A stretch of DNA of 64,000 nt from Micromonospora musae (GTDB taxonomy: Bacteria; Actinomycetota; Actinomycetes; Mycobacteriales; Micromonosporaceae). The notes under the pieces are model-generated. The model was given only the letters and a program-made list of their open reading frames with translations. It did no database searches and was not told the origin of the DNA. Positions 34,989 to 43,269 of the stretch are shown piece by piece; position 1 is the stretch's first letter; each line of letters opens with the position of its first letter. Made by a program: the position numbers and the translations under genes. The stretch is from positions 62,001 to 126,000 of the forward strand of contig NZ_RAZT01000006.1 in the NCBI RefSeq assembly GCF_003626635.1, in the 5' to 3' direction.

Positions 34989-35468
34989 ATGTCGGTCAAT
35001 GGCGAGGCGAAGGTTCCGAAGCTTCCACCGCGCTGGTTCATCCGGCTGGCCTGGAGGGTCCACCGAGGTTTGTATCGGGTCTTCCGCGGCCGGGTCGGGC
35101 TCTGGCAACCACGCACCGACCGCTGGGGCACGTTGCGGCTGACCACCACCGGACGCCGCAGCGGCGAGCAGCGCAGCGTCATCGTCGCGTATCTGGAGGA
35201 CGGGCCGAACCTGTTCACGTTGGCGATGAATGGCTGGGGCGAGGGTGAGCCCGCCTGGTGGCTGAACCTCCAGACCCATCCGGATGCGACGGTCGACCTG
35301 GTCGACGGCCGGCGGCTGGTACGCGGGCACGCCGCAGCGGGCGACGAGCGGGTGCGGCTGTGGGCCCGCTGGCGTGAGATCGATCCGAAGATCGACGCCT
35401 TCGCGACGCTTCGCCCGTCCGAGACCGCCGTGGTGGTCCTGGAACCCCGGCCCGACGCGGTCAGCTGA
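34989..35468 (+). CDS. Nitroreductase-family deazaflavin (F420)-dependent oxidoreductase
   Basis: A 159-residue split-barrel protein of the DDN/DUF385 family. LRLTTTGRRSGEQRSVIVAY is the F420-binding signature, followed by LAMNGWGEGEPAWWLNLQTH and PDATVDLVDG. Members reduce nitro- and unsaturated compounds or act as F420-dependent biliverdin or quinone reductases. GGGAGG lies seven bases before the ATG. It is probably outside the thiopeptide cluster, although F420-dependent enzymes do occur as tailoring steps. Confidence 0.85.
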   Translation: MSVNGEAKVPKLPPRWFIRLAWRVHRGLYRVFRGRVGLWQPRTDRWGTLRLTTTGRRSGEQRSVIVAYLEDGPNLFTLAMNGWGEGEPAWWLNLQTHPDATVDLVDGRRLVRGHAAAGDERVRLWARWREIDPKIDAFATLRPSETAVVVLEPRPDAVS

Positions 35469-35872
35469 CCAGGAGCCGATCTTCCACGCCCAGCCGTGGT
35501 CGGCCTCGGGTCTCCTCGAAACGGCGGACTTGATCGGCGGCCGACGCATTCGGGCTGTCGCGGCATTTTGGCCGTCACTCCGACCACGGACTGACAGTGA
35601 TTGGGCCGCTCGTGGCCACTTCGATTGCACCGTTTCCCTTTGGGCACGACCAGCCAAGAATTCCGTTGCGGACGATGGGAATTTCGCGCTGCTCGATATC
35701 GAACGGATCGGCAGCGGGGGCGCTCCAGCCCGCACCGAACGATTCCGAACAGTCCCGAACGGGCGTACCCCTTGCCGGCGTCCCACCTCTGGATCATCGT
35801 TGACACCAGCGCTGCGGCAGTGACGGGTATCTAAGCAGCTCACACGAGCCTGGCTTACATCGTTCAGGCGGA
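35469..35872 (+). promoter_or_regulatory. 404-base intergenic region upstream of the YcaO/TfuA genes
   Basis: No gene is apparent. The region is less GC-rich than its surroundings. TTGACA at 35800-35805 and TATCTA at 35828-35833 are the best promoter-like hexamers, but the 22-base spacing is longer than usual. This is the likely left boundary of the thiopeptide cluster. Confidence 0.35.
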
Positions 35873-37342
35873 ATGCAATTCTCGCCGGAGAGCGAACGCC
35901 GCAGTGGCAACGGCTGCGCCCCTCGGAGAGAAGAGGTCGATGAATGCCTGACCAGCCTGTCGACAACACCGTTATTCGACCGACGGTGGTGGCCGTTGAA
36001 GCTGCGTGACCGCGTCCCCAAGGTCGGGCCTACCCGCGAGGTGACCACGCTCCGGACCCTTGAGCGCGTCACTCCCCTACTACGGACCGTGGGAGTGGCC
36101 CGGGTCGCCGATATCACCTGGTTGGACCGCATCGGCATTCCCGTCTACAACGCCATCGTGCCGCGATCCCACGACCTGCTGTCGGTCTACAACGGTAAGG
36201 GACGCACCCACGATGATGCGCGGGCGTCGGCGATCATGGAAGCGGTGGAGCGTTTCGCCGCTTGGCAGCCCAGGACACCGGACCTCGTGGCCGCGTACAC
36301 CGAACTGGGCGCCGCCGGGCAGGCGGTGTTGGACCCGGCGGACCACAACCTCGCGCCGGGCCACGCCTACCGCCCGGACGTACCGATCTCATGGGCCCAA
36401 GGCTACGACTTGCTCCACGACGAGCCGGTCTACGTACCGCTGAGCCTGGCCGGCTACTACATCCGCTTCCACGAAGTCCAGTGCTTCGCGATCAACAGCA
36501 GCAACGGGCTGGCATCGGGCAACTCGCTGGAGGAAGCCATCTGCCATGCCATGTGCGAGGTCATCGAGCGCGACGCCCTGACACTGGCGGATCTGGTCAG
36601 CAACCGGATCACCCACATGATGCGCAACAAGCTCGGCGCGTCCGCCACCCGAGGGGCGGTGACCACGCTGGAGGACAGCACCCCCAGCGTCGATCTCGCC
36701 ACCCTTCCCGAAGCGGCACGCTGGTTCGCCGACAGGATCCAGGACGCTGGGCTGCCCCTGGTCGTCAGAGACATCACCTCCTCGATCGGCATCCCGAGCT
36801 TCGCCGCCGTGGTCAGCGAGTCGTTGGCCGACACCTTCTCGCCGGGCCACTCCGGATACGGAACGCATCCCAACGCAGAGGTGGCGGTCATCCGCGCGCT
36901 GACCGAACTGGCGCAGAGCCGAGCGGTGGACATCCAAGGGATGCGCGAGGACATCAGCCTGCCCGCGGGCGAGGTCGACAACTGGAACCACCACGTCTCC
37001 CGCGGCGGATCGGTGGACCACTCGGTGTGGCCGTGGCGGGAGTCCGAGTCACCGGCGCGCTTCGGCGACGTACGCAGTTTCCCGAACGACGACGTCATGG
37101 CAGACATCCAGCTGATGCTCGGCCGGCTGCGCGACAACGGACTGAAGAGGGTGATCGTGGTCGACCGCACGCCACCGGGCTTTCCAGTACACGTGGTCCG
37201 GGTGATCGTGCCGGGACTTGAGTCCTGGGCGATCGATCAGAGCCGGCTCGGACCGCGGGCAAAGGCGCACTGGAACGAGTCGCTGCAACTGGTGGCCAGA
37301 CCGCGTGACCGGGCAGCGGCCCAGGCGGGAGCGGGACGGTGA
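35873..37342 (+). CDS. YcaO protein, TfuA-associated (predicted thioamide-forming)
   Basis: A YcaO-domain protein of up to 489 residues; the start is uncertain (ATG 35873, or TTG 35996 giving 449). ATP-site segments are ASAIMEAVERFAAW and EEAICHAMCEVIERDAL, and the C-terminus ends RDRAAAQAGAGR without the proline-rich PxPxP tail of azoline-forming YcaO enzymes. TfuA starts in the next codon (GTGA overlap). YcaO-TfuA pairs are established thioamide synthases (methyl-coenzyme M reductase modification, thiopeptin-type thiopeptides). In this cluster a second YcaO is present for azolines, so this one probably converts a backbone amide of the thiopeptide to a thioamide. Confidence 0.85.
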   Translation: MQFSPESERRSGNGCAPRREEVDECLTSLSTTPLFDRRWWPLKLRDRVPKVGPTREVTTLRTLERVTPLLRTVGVARVADITWLDRIGIPVYNAIVPRSHDLLSVYNGKGRTHDDARASAIMEAVERFAAWQPRTPDLVAAYTELGAAGQAVLDPADHNLAPGHAYRPDVPISWAQGYDLLHDEPVYVPLSLAGYYIRFHEVQCFAINSSNGLASGNSLEEAICHAMCEVIERDALTLADLVSNRITHMMRNKLGASATRGAVTTLEDSTPSVDLATLPEAARWFADRIQDAGLPLVVRDITSSIGIPSFAAVVSESLADTFSPGHSGYGTHPNAEVAVIRALTELAQSRAVDIQGMREDISLPAGEVDNWNHHVSRGGSVDHSVWPWRESESPARFGDVRSFPNDDVMADIQLMLGRLRDNGLKRVIVVDRTPPGFPVHVVRVIVPGLESWAIDQSRLGPRAKAHWNESLQLVARPRDRAAAQAGAGR

Positions 37343-37998
37343 CCCGCGCCGTCGTCTTCGCCGGGCCGAGTATCGACGCCGCCGCGATCGCCGAGATCGC
37401 ACCGGTGGAGGTGCGTCCCCCGGTCAAGCGCGGGGACATCGACCTGCTACTGGCCGATCCGGAGCCGCCGACCCACATCGGCATCGTGGACGGCCAGTTC
37501 CTTCAGGGGCTCATGATCTCCCCCAAGGAGGTGCTACGAGCCATAGATCGCCACCCTGGCCCCGTGCGGGTGTTCGGCTCCTCCAGCATGGGCGCCCTAC
37601 GCGCGGCCGAACTGGTGACCGAGGGCATGGTCGGGGTCGGGCAGGTCTTCGAGATGTACCGTTCGGGCACGGTCTACGCCGACGACGAGGTGGCGATCAC
37701 CTTCGACCCGGATTCGCTGCGCGCCCTGTGCGAACCCATGGTCAATATTCGGGTGGCGATCGCCGCAGCGGTGGCGCGTGGCGTGATCTCATCAGCCAGC
37801 AGCGCGATTGTGCTGGCGGCGGCCAAGGAACTGTACTTCCCCGACCGCACCTACGCCCGGATTCTGCGGCTGTCGGTCGTCCGGGACAAGGTCAGCGACC
37901 AGGAGTTGGTGGCGTTGCGGGAGTTCCTCGACACGGATGCCCCGAACGCCAAGCGCGACGACGCGGTCGCCCTGCTTCGCCGTATGGACCTCGGCTAG
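37339..37998 (+). CDS. tfuA: TfuA domain protein (thioamidation partner of YcaO)
   Basis: A 219-residue TfuA-like protein. AVVFAGPSIDAAAIAEI at the N-terminus, VRVFGSSSMGALRAAEL near residue 80 and VGQVFEMYRSGTVYADDEVA are the family signatures. TfuA partners a YcaO enzyme in thioamide installation, probably delivering or activating the sulfur source. The GTG start overlaps the YcaO stop by two bases (GTGA), so the pair is made in fixed ratio. A hairpin terminator follows at 38010. Confidence 0.9.
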   Translation: MTRAVVFAGPSIDAAAIAEIAPVEVRPPVKRGDIDLLLADPEPPTHIGIVDGQFLQGLMISPKEVLRAIDRHPGPVRVFGSSSMGALRAAELVTEGMVGVGQVFEMYRSGTVYADDEVAITFDPDSLRALCEPMVNIRVAIAAAVARGVISSASSAIVLAAAKELYFPDRTYARILRLSVVRDKVSDQELVALREFLDTDAPNAKRDDAVALLRRMDLG

Positions 37999-38009
37999 CC
38001 GTCGGAGAG

Positions 38010-38060
38010 CCCTCGGCCGGCGGCTGCGAGCAGTGGCCCGCCGCGGCCGCCGGCCGAGGG
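38010..38060 (+). terminator. Stem-loop terminator after tfuA
   Basis: CCCTCGGCCGGCGGC (38010-38024) and GCCGCCGGCCGAGGG (38046-38060) form a perfect 15-bp stem with a 21-base loop. It separates the YcaO/TfuA unit from the LuxR gene, which should then have its own promoter in 38061-38150. Confidence 0.75.
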
Positions 38061-38152
38061 TCCGGTCAGCACGTCTCACAGGGGGCACCTTGTCGGCATT
38101 GCACAACCCGGGAGCGGACTCGCGAGAGGTTCCCCGGGGCTGCCCGCAGCAG

Positions 38153-38821
38153 ATGACGATCGAGATAGTGAGCGAGACGCCGCTGCTTCAGCATGGCCTC
38201 GCCGAGTTGCTGAGAAAGGTGCCGAACTTCTTCGTGTACGACGACCGCCCGCCGCTGACCGCCTCCCCGCTGTTGGCGAAGGATCGGTGGCACACGACGA
38301 TTCTGATCACCGATGCCGGTGATGAGTTTCCCGACGCGATGGTCTCACCCATCCTCGGCGAACGGCCTGACTCGAGGATCGTCGTCCTGACCGACTCTTC
38401 TGATCATCTCTTCCTTTGGAAGGTGCTCACCTCGGGTGCGCACGCCTGCCTGGCCAAGGGCGTGCAACTGGACGAGCTGGTCAGCGTCATCCACGCGGTG
38501 CACCGCAAGGAGGATCGTTTCATTCTCTCCGCACCCGTCGGTGCGCTCCGCAAGCTGCGTCCGGCCACCGCGGAGCCGGGTCCGTTGACGAACCGGGAAG
38601 TTGAGATCATGCGGTTGGTAGCGGCGGGCATGAGCAATCGGCGGATCTCCCAGCAGTTGTTCATCACGGAGACGACCGTGAAGCGACATCTGACGAACGT
38701 CTACGCCAAGCTCGACGTCACCTCACGGGTCCAGGCGATCCAGAAGGCGTTCGGACGCGATCTGGCCGACGTGGCGGCGGCACTCGGCGCGCTGGACCTC
38801 GACGGTGAGCCACTGCCCTGA
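38153..38821 (+). CDS. LuxR/NarL-type response regulator of the thiopeptide cluster
   Basis: A 222-residue regulator with a receiver-like N-terminal domain (IEIVSETPLLQHGLAELLRK; central strand TTILITDAGDE) and a LuxR HTH (GPLTNREVEIMRLVAAGMSN, then TETTVKRHLTNVYAKL). The receiver domain does not show the usual acidic pocket clearly, so it may be an atypical regulator bound by a ligand or constitutive. No sensor kinase is nearby. The ATG at 38153 lacks a good ribosome site; a TTG at 38091 or 38100 could start it earlier. It probably activates the biosynthetic operon. Confidence 0.8.
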   Translation: MTIEIVSETPLLQHGLAELLRKVPNFFVYDDRPPLTASPLLAKDRWHTTILITDAGDEFPDAMVSPILGERPDSRIVVLTDSSDHLFLWKVLTSGAHACLAKGVQLDELVSVIHAVHRKEDRFILSAPVGALRKLRPATAEPGPLTNREVEIMRLVAAGMSNRRISQQLFITETTVKRHLTNVYAKLDVTSRVQAIQKAFGRDLADVAAALGALDLDGEPLP

Positions 38822-38842
38822 CGCAGAACCCGGGTGGGAAGC

Positions 38843-39175
38843 TCAGGCGAAGGCCCGGCCGAGGGCCATGAGACCGTCGTAGGCGCTCGCACCCTCGGCG
38901 ATGGCTTCGACGTCGAAGACGCTGACCGAGGTTGGCGGGTATCCGATCAGCTCGACGGCTCGGCTCACCCGGGCCGGGCCGTCCATGTATTCGGCGCCGT
39001 CCCACAGGTACACCGCGCCCCACACCTGCCGGTCAGAGTTGGCGAACCACGTCTTCAGGCGCATTCCCGGGAGCTGTGAGTACGCCTCGACGGCGTAGTC
39101 GCGCAGGTAACCGCGCAGGTCTTCGACGGAGACGCTCGACTTGCTCAAGTCCCAGAGGACGAACTGCAGATACAT
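38843..39175 (-). CDS. YdhR-like small dimeric alpha/beta-barrel protein
   Basis: A 110-residue protein with the layout of the YdhR putative monooxygenase family: LQFVLWDLSK, then LPGMRLKTWFANSDRQVWGA followed by VYLWDGAEYMD, and SVSVFDVEAIAEG. These small ferredoxin-like proteins resemble ActVA/antibiotic-biosynthesis monooxygenases but many have no demonstrated activity. It is the last gene of the minus-strand biosynthetic operon, 28 bases after the YcaO gene, with AAGGAG upstream. It may tailor the thiopeptide, but this is inference. Confidence 0.65.
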   Translation of the reverse strand: MYLQFVLWDLSKSSVSVEDLRGYLRDYAVEAYSQLPGMRLKTWFANSDRQVWGAVYLWDGAEYMDGPARVSRAVELIGYPPTSVSVFDVEAIAEGASAYDGLMALGRAFA

Positions 39176-39203
39176 CCCGGTGGGCTCCTTGATCTCGGGG
39201 TGG

Positions 39204-41174
39204 TCAGGGGAACGGGTGCGGGTGCGGGTTGATGTCCGAGGCCCGCAGCCGTCGATCGCGATATCCGAGCCGGTGGGGAATCTCGTGAAGTCGAGGTATC
39301 CCGTCCACTCGACGCAGGCTGTGACCGAAGGTCATCGGCAGGGTTCCGGGGATGATCACCTTGGCGCAGGCGAGGCCCTGTGCGTGCTGTTCGGGGGTGG
39401 TCTGGTCGACGGCGACCACGTCCATGCCCTCGTCGAGATAGCGGCGCAAGAGCTCCCGGAGATCGTCGGCGAGGTCGGCGTTGCGGAACCCGTCCGGCTG
39501 TGCCATCTCCGCGAAGCTCGTCCAGCGCGGCGAGCCGGTCAGGAAGTCAAAGCGGGTGAAGGCGGTACGTGCGGCGTAGAGCAGGGAGTGGTCTGCCATC
39601 TCGGTGACCAGCGTCCCGTCCCGCACCATCCGTTCGGCGCGCTCGCGTTGTCCGGGATAGCGGCGCATCAGGTCCACCAGGATCGCCCCCAGTTCGCTCA
39701 ATGCGTTCTCGGCGGCGATCTCCGGGTCGAGATGGCTGCCGGCGGCGCAGACTGCCCTCGGCCGGTCGTCGTCGTCGGACGGGTCCACCGCCATCGCCCA
39801 CACGCACGGGATGCCCTGTTCGAGGGTGATGTCGAAGGTGTGGACCAGGTAGCCCGTCTCCGCCTGGATGGCCTCGGCGATGAGCGGGACGGTCCGGCGG
39901 CACGCGGAGCGCAGGTCGATCCGCGGCACCGGCATGCGCGCGTACCACGTCATCAGAAACGCATCCCGCTCGGCGATCTCGAGAATGCCGTGCAGGATCG
40001 CCTCCTCCAGGCTTCCGCCGAGGGCACAGCCGTTGGAGATCTCGTACACGAACGGCGCCGGTTCGTTGTCGGAGCGGTGGATCCGGTAGTAGGCGTACGT
40101 TTCCGGCACCAGAATCGGCTCGTCGCGCCGGAAGGAGTGTCCCCATACCCAGCGGTACCGCTGGTCGACTTCGAAGGGGCGGTAGCGAAAACCGTCGATT
40201 CGGTAACGATCGGCCGGGTACAGGCCGAGGTGCCGGGGGTCGAGGGCCCGCTCGCGCAGGTCGGCGTAGCTGCCGTGCGCCGTCGTCCGCCTGCCGCCGG
40301 GCTCCATCCCGCCGTGTCGCTCCAGTGCCTCGAGGATCGAGACCAGCTCGCTGCTCCGATAGCTGCGGGTCCGTCCGTAGCCGCCCTCGGTCGCGCCGTC
40401 CGGCAGTCCCATCCAGGCCGCGGCGACAACCGAACCGGCGTTGTTGTCCCGGGCCAGCAGCCGGATGAGTCCGCACTCGGGGTCCACGTAGGTGGCGATC
40501 AGGTCGTCCTGGTGCTCGGCCAGGTTTCGGGTCCGGTAGCAGTCGGGCGCGCTCTTCGGGCGGGGTTGCAGCACGATCCGGGCCGCGTCGGCGTTGTCCT
40601 CCGGGAGGTTCCCACAGACCGGGCAGGACGGGTCGGGCAGGAACGGGTGCCGGGTCACCTCCAGGGACTTCAGGTCAAGACAGATCAGGGCCCATCGGGT
40701 CCTGGGTGCGTGCGGGTCCCGGGTCAGTCGCGCGATCTCGTCGTCGACCAGCGCGGCGACAGCGTCGGCGGCCAGGTCGGTGATCCAGGCGGAGGGCCGG
40801 CTGCCCAGCGTCGAGCGGCTGTCGGCGATCAGCGTGTCGTGGGCGCGGGAATGTAGACGGTTGCGCCGGCGCCGCCGTTCGGCGCAGTCCACGCAGCCGG
40901 GCTCACCTGCGCGTTCCAGGGGTCCGATCACCACTCGGCCCAGTTCGGTGCGGACCGGAAGCCAGGACGGCCGGTCCGATGTTCCCGCGGCGCGTACCGC
41001 CGTGCGGTCGCCGAGGTCCCAGGCGTCGGTCGCGGTCACGATGACGGTGTCGGTGCTGACCGACTTGGAGCCGGCGGGTTCGGCCACCGCGATCACGCCC
41101 GCGGGTCGGTGGACGTTGCGGGCGATGGCCTCGGCGAGGGTGCCGGTGCCGAGCAGCCGCACCTCAGCGGTCAT
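39204..41174 (-). CDS. Azoline-forming YcaO cyclodehydratase (TbtG-like)
   Basis: A 656-residue TOMM cyclodehydratase. The N-terminal 200 residues form an E1/ThiF-like region with a zinc tetrathiolate from CVDC (94-97) and CPVC (184-187). The YcaO domain follows, with EEAILHGILEIAERDAFLMT in the ATP site, and the protein ends NPHPHPFP, matching the functional C-terminal PxPxP motif. It uses ATP to convert core cysteines to thiazolines. Its start overlaps the upstream partner gene by 11 bases. Position and length match thiomuracin TbtG. Confidence 0.92.
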   Translation of the reverse strand: MTAEVRLLGTGTLAEAIARNVHRPAGVIAVAEPAGSKSVSTDTVIVTATDAWDLGDRTAVRAAGTSDRPSWLPVRTELGRVVIGPLERAGEPGCVDCAERRRRRNRLHSRAHDTLIADSRSTLGSRPSAWITDLAADAVAALVDDEIARLTRDPHAPRTRWALICLDLKSLEVTRHPFLPDPSCPVCGNLPEDNADAARIVLQPRPKSAPDCYRTRNLAEHQDDLIATYVDPECGLIRLLARDNNAGSVVAAAWMGLPDGATEGGYGRTRSYRSSELVSILEALERHGGMEPGGRRTTAHGSYADLRERALDPRHLGLYPADRYRIDGFRYRPFEVDQRYRWVWGHSFRRDEPILVPETYAYYRIHRSDNEPAPFVYEISNGCALGGSLEEAILHGILEIAERDAFLMTWYARMPVPRIDLRSACRRTVPLIAEAIQAETGYLVHTFDITLEQGIPCVWAMAVDPSDDDDRPRAVCAAGSHLDPEIAAENALSELGAILVDLMRRYPGQRERAERMVRDGTLVTEMADHSLLYAARTAFTRFDFLTGSPRWTSFAEMAQPDGFRNADLADDLRELLRRYLDEGMDVVAVDQTTPEQHAQGLACAKVIIPGTLPMTFGHSLRRVDGIPRLHEIPHRLGYRDRRLRASDINPHPHPFP

Positions 41175-43269
41175 GGGTCACCACCACGTGCACGGTGTTG
41201 GACATCATGGCGCTCACTTCCGGATCGTGGTCGAGCGGTACGGCCACCGGCTCCCTGCCGTGTGCCGTCAGGGCGACCACGACCGCGTCCAGGTCCAGCG
41301 GGTCGGGGTCGGGTCGGCGGTCCGGCCCGGGCGGGGACGACGGCGCACGGGCCTGGATCGACGGCGCGGGCGACGACGGCACGGGGATCGGTGGCGGCGC
41401 GTATACGGGCTGTCCGTGCAGCGACGACTGATAGGACAGCACCGCCTCGGCCAAGGCGTCGCGCACCGCCTCGGCCACCGACAGGCCGCTGGCGCAGCCC
41501 CGCGCCTCGGGACCCACCCGGCAGAACACGGTCGGCACCGCGAGCGTCCCGGTGATGTCGAGCACGAGCAGGCTCTCACCGACGGCCGCCAGGATCTCGC
41601 GGTATCGCATCCCGACCGGATCAAGAGCGACGGCGTCCACGTCGATCCCGGGAAACAGTCTCGGGGCCGCGACCATCTCTTCGAGGGTCAACCGCCTGAC
41701 CTGTCCGAGGACGCCGGCCGTCACGGCCTCCTGCCAGCTGTAGGCGGAGGCGATTCCGGGCGGGAGTGGGCGGGCCCGTTCAACCGAACGCAGCGCCGGG
41801 AAGGCTCGCGCCACCGGCACCAGCCGGCTCCGTCCGTCGGTGAGCGCGATACCTGGCAGATAGCCCGCCCGCACTCCGTCGTCGCGTAGGGCCAGATCCG
41901 GGTCCACGTCGTCGGCGAAGAGCGGCTCGTCGTCGATGCCGACCAGCCGGCGTGGGTCTAGCATGAGCGCCCCGTAGGCCGAGAACGCGTGGAGCCCGGC
42001 CGCGAGGCGGGCGGCGGCGAAGTCCAAGCCGGTGCCGAAGACGCGGAGCGGAACGGAGCCCTCACCGAGCAGCCCCACCGGATCCGGAACCTCGATCTCG
42101 CACACATGCAGCGGCAGCTGACCGAAGTCGCCTTCCGCAGGTCGCCCGAAGACTCCAACTCGATCGTCCATACATCCGGCGGCACGTCGAGAGAAGATCT
42201 CCGGGTCCAGCGGTGCGGCGGCACGTCGTTGCGCGATGCGTCCACGTACCGCCTCGGCGGTCGGGTCCTCGGCCGCCGCCTCGAAGGGATGCGGCACGAC
42301 GCAGTGCGCCTCACTGCTCAGGCTGGCCTCGTCGAGACGGGTGACCCCGGCCGGTTCCGGTCGTGCCGCGCCGGTTGCCGTGCGGAACGCACGGGACAGG
42401 AGCTGGGCTGCGGCGACGCGACGGGTCGTACCGTCCAGTTGCGCCGATCGCGCGGCGCCGGCGCCATGACGCGCGCGGTGCCGCCGCGCCACCGACGACC
42501 ATCGCGTGCCGGTTCCCGCCCTGGGGCCGGATGACAGGAACCAGACGCCGTCCCCCATCATGAGCGCCTGGAACAGGTCGGCGCGCGAGGCCGCGCAGAC
42601 CTGTTCCAGTAGCCGTACCTGGTCGACCGCCGGTCGGTCGCACATGTGCAGGACGAGGTTCGCGCCGTGCAGCGCCGACGTGACCGCCGCCGCGTCCGCT
42701 TCGGCGTCGAGGTGGGTACGGGTGACGCGTTGTGCGGGGTCACGGCGGCCGCGCTCGACGTCGGCCAGCAGCGTGTCCCACCCCTCCGCAGGTTCCGGCG
42801 CCACCAGGCGCACCTGGCTCAGCCCTGAACGCAGCGCGGCGACGGCCACGGCCGGTACCAGATTTGCCGGGCCCACCACCGCGACCGTCTCGCCGCGGTA
42901 CTCCCGGAACGCCTGTGGAGCGGAGTCGGTCAGGTGGTTGAGGAAGGAAATCTCCCCGTGGTGGTCGTCGACCTGTTCGGTGCCGGCTGGGGACGCCTGC
43001 CCGTACGGGGTGATCGCGCCTTTCTCGACCAGCATGGTGATGAGCTGCCGCACCATGTCCCGCCGCGGGCCGGTCAGTTTGGCGGTCAGGTCGGCCAGGG
43101 AGTACCGGCCGTCCAGGTAGGGGGCCAGCCGGGCGAGCAGCGGATACGCGGAATCGCCGCCCACGACGACCGGCCCCTCGTACGTCAGCAGGTACAGGCC
43201 GTCCTCGGAGCGGGTGTAGTAGGTGTCGGGACGCAGCAGAAGGCCCATGGTCTCCGGTTGTCCGTTCAT
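41164..43269 (-). CDS. RRE-containing E1-like cyclodehydratase partner (TbtF/LazD-like)
   Basis: A 701-residue protein. The first 90 residues (GLLLRPDTYYTRSEDGLYLL to LVEKGAITPYG) form a RiPP recognition element, the leader-binding winged helix, with RYSLADLTAKLTGPRRDMVR as its recognition helix. The rest is an E1-like region with VAVVGPANLVPAVAVAALRS as its remnant Rossmann loop, and a C-terminal extension rich in Pro. It binds the precursor leader and activates the YcaO partner. Its ATG overlaps the dehydrogenase stop (ATGA). Position in the operon equals tbtF. Confidence 0.85.
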   Translation of the reverse strand: MNGQPETMGLLLRPDTYYTRSEDGLYLLTYEGPVVVGGDSAYPLLARLAPYLDGRYSLADLTAKLTGPRRDMVRQLITMLVEKGAITPYGQASPAGTEQVDDHHGEISFLNHLTDSAPQAFREYRGETVAVVGPANLVPAVAVAALRSGLSQVRLVAPEPAEGWDTLLADVERGRRDPAQRVTRTHLDAEADAAAVTSALHGANLVLHMCDRPAVDQVRLLEQVCAASRADLFQALMMGDGVWFLSSGPRAGTGTRWSSVARRHRARHGAGAARSAQLDGTTRRVAAAQLLSRAFRTATGAARPEPAGVTRLDEASLSSEAHCVVPHPFEAAAEDPTAEAVRGRIAQRRAAAPLDPEIFSRRAAGCMDDRVGVFGRPAEGDFGQLPLHVCEIEVPDPVGLLGEGSVPLRVFGTGLDFAAARLAAGLHAFSAYGALMLDPRRLVGIDDEPLFADDVDPDLALRDDGVRAGYLPGIALTDGRSRLVPVARAFPALRSVERARPLPPGIASAYSWQEAVTAGVLGQVRRLTLEEMVAAPRLFPGIDVDAVALDPVGMRYREILAAVGESLLVLDITGTLAVPTVFCRVGPEARGCASGLSVAEAVRDALAEAVLSYQSSLHGQPVYAPPPIPVPSSPAPSIQARAPSSPPGPDRRPDPDPLDLDAVVVALTAHGREPVAVPLDHDPEVSAMMSNTVHVVVTHDR

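Noticed and set aside
35873..37998. YcaO-TfuA pair considered as a separate RiPP cluster with its own precursor
   Set aside because: No short precursor-like gene lies next to it on either strand, and it sits directly against the thiopeptide operon and its regulator.
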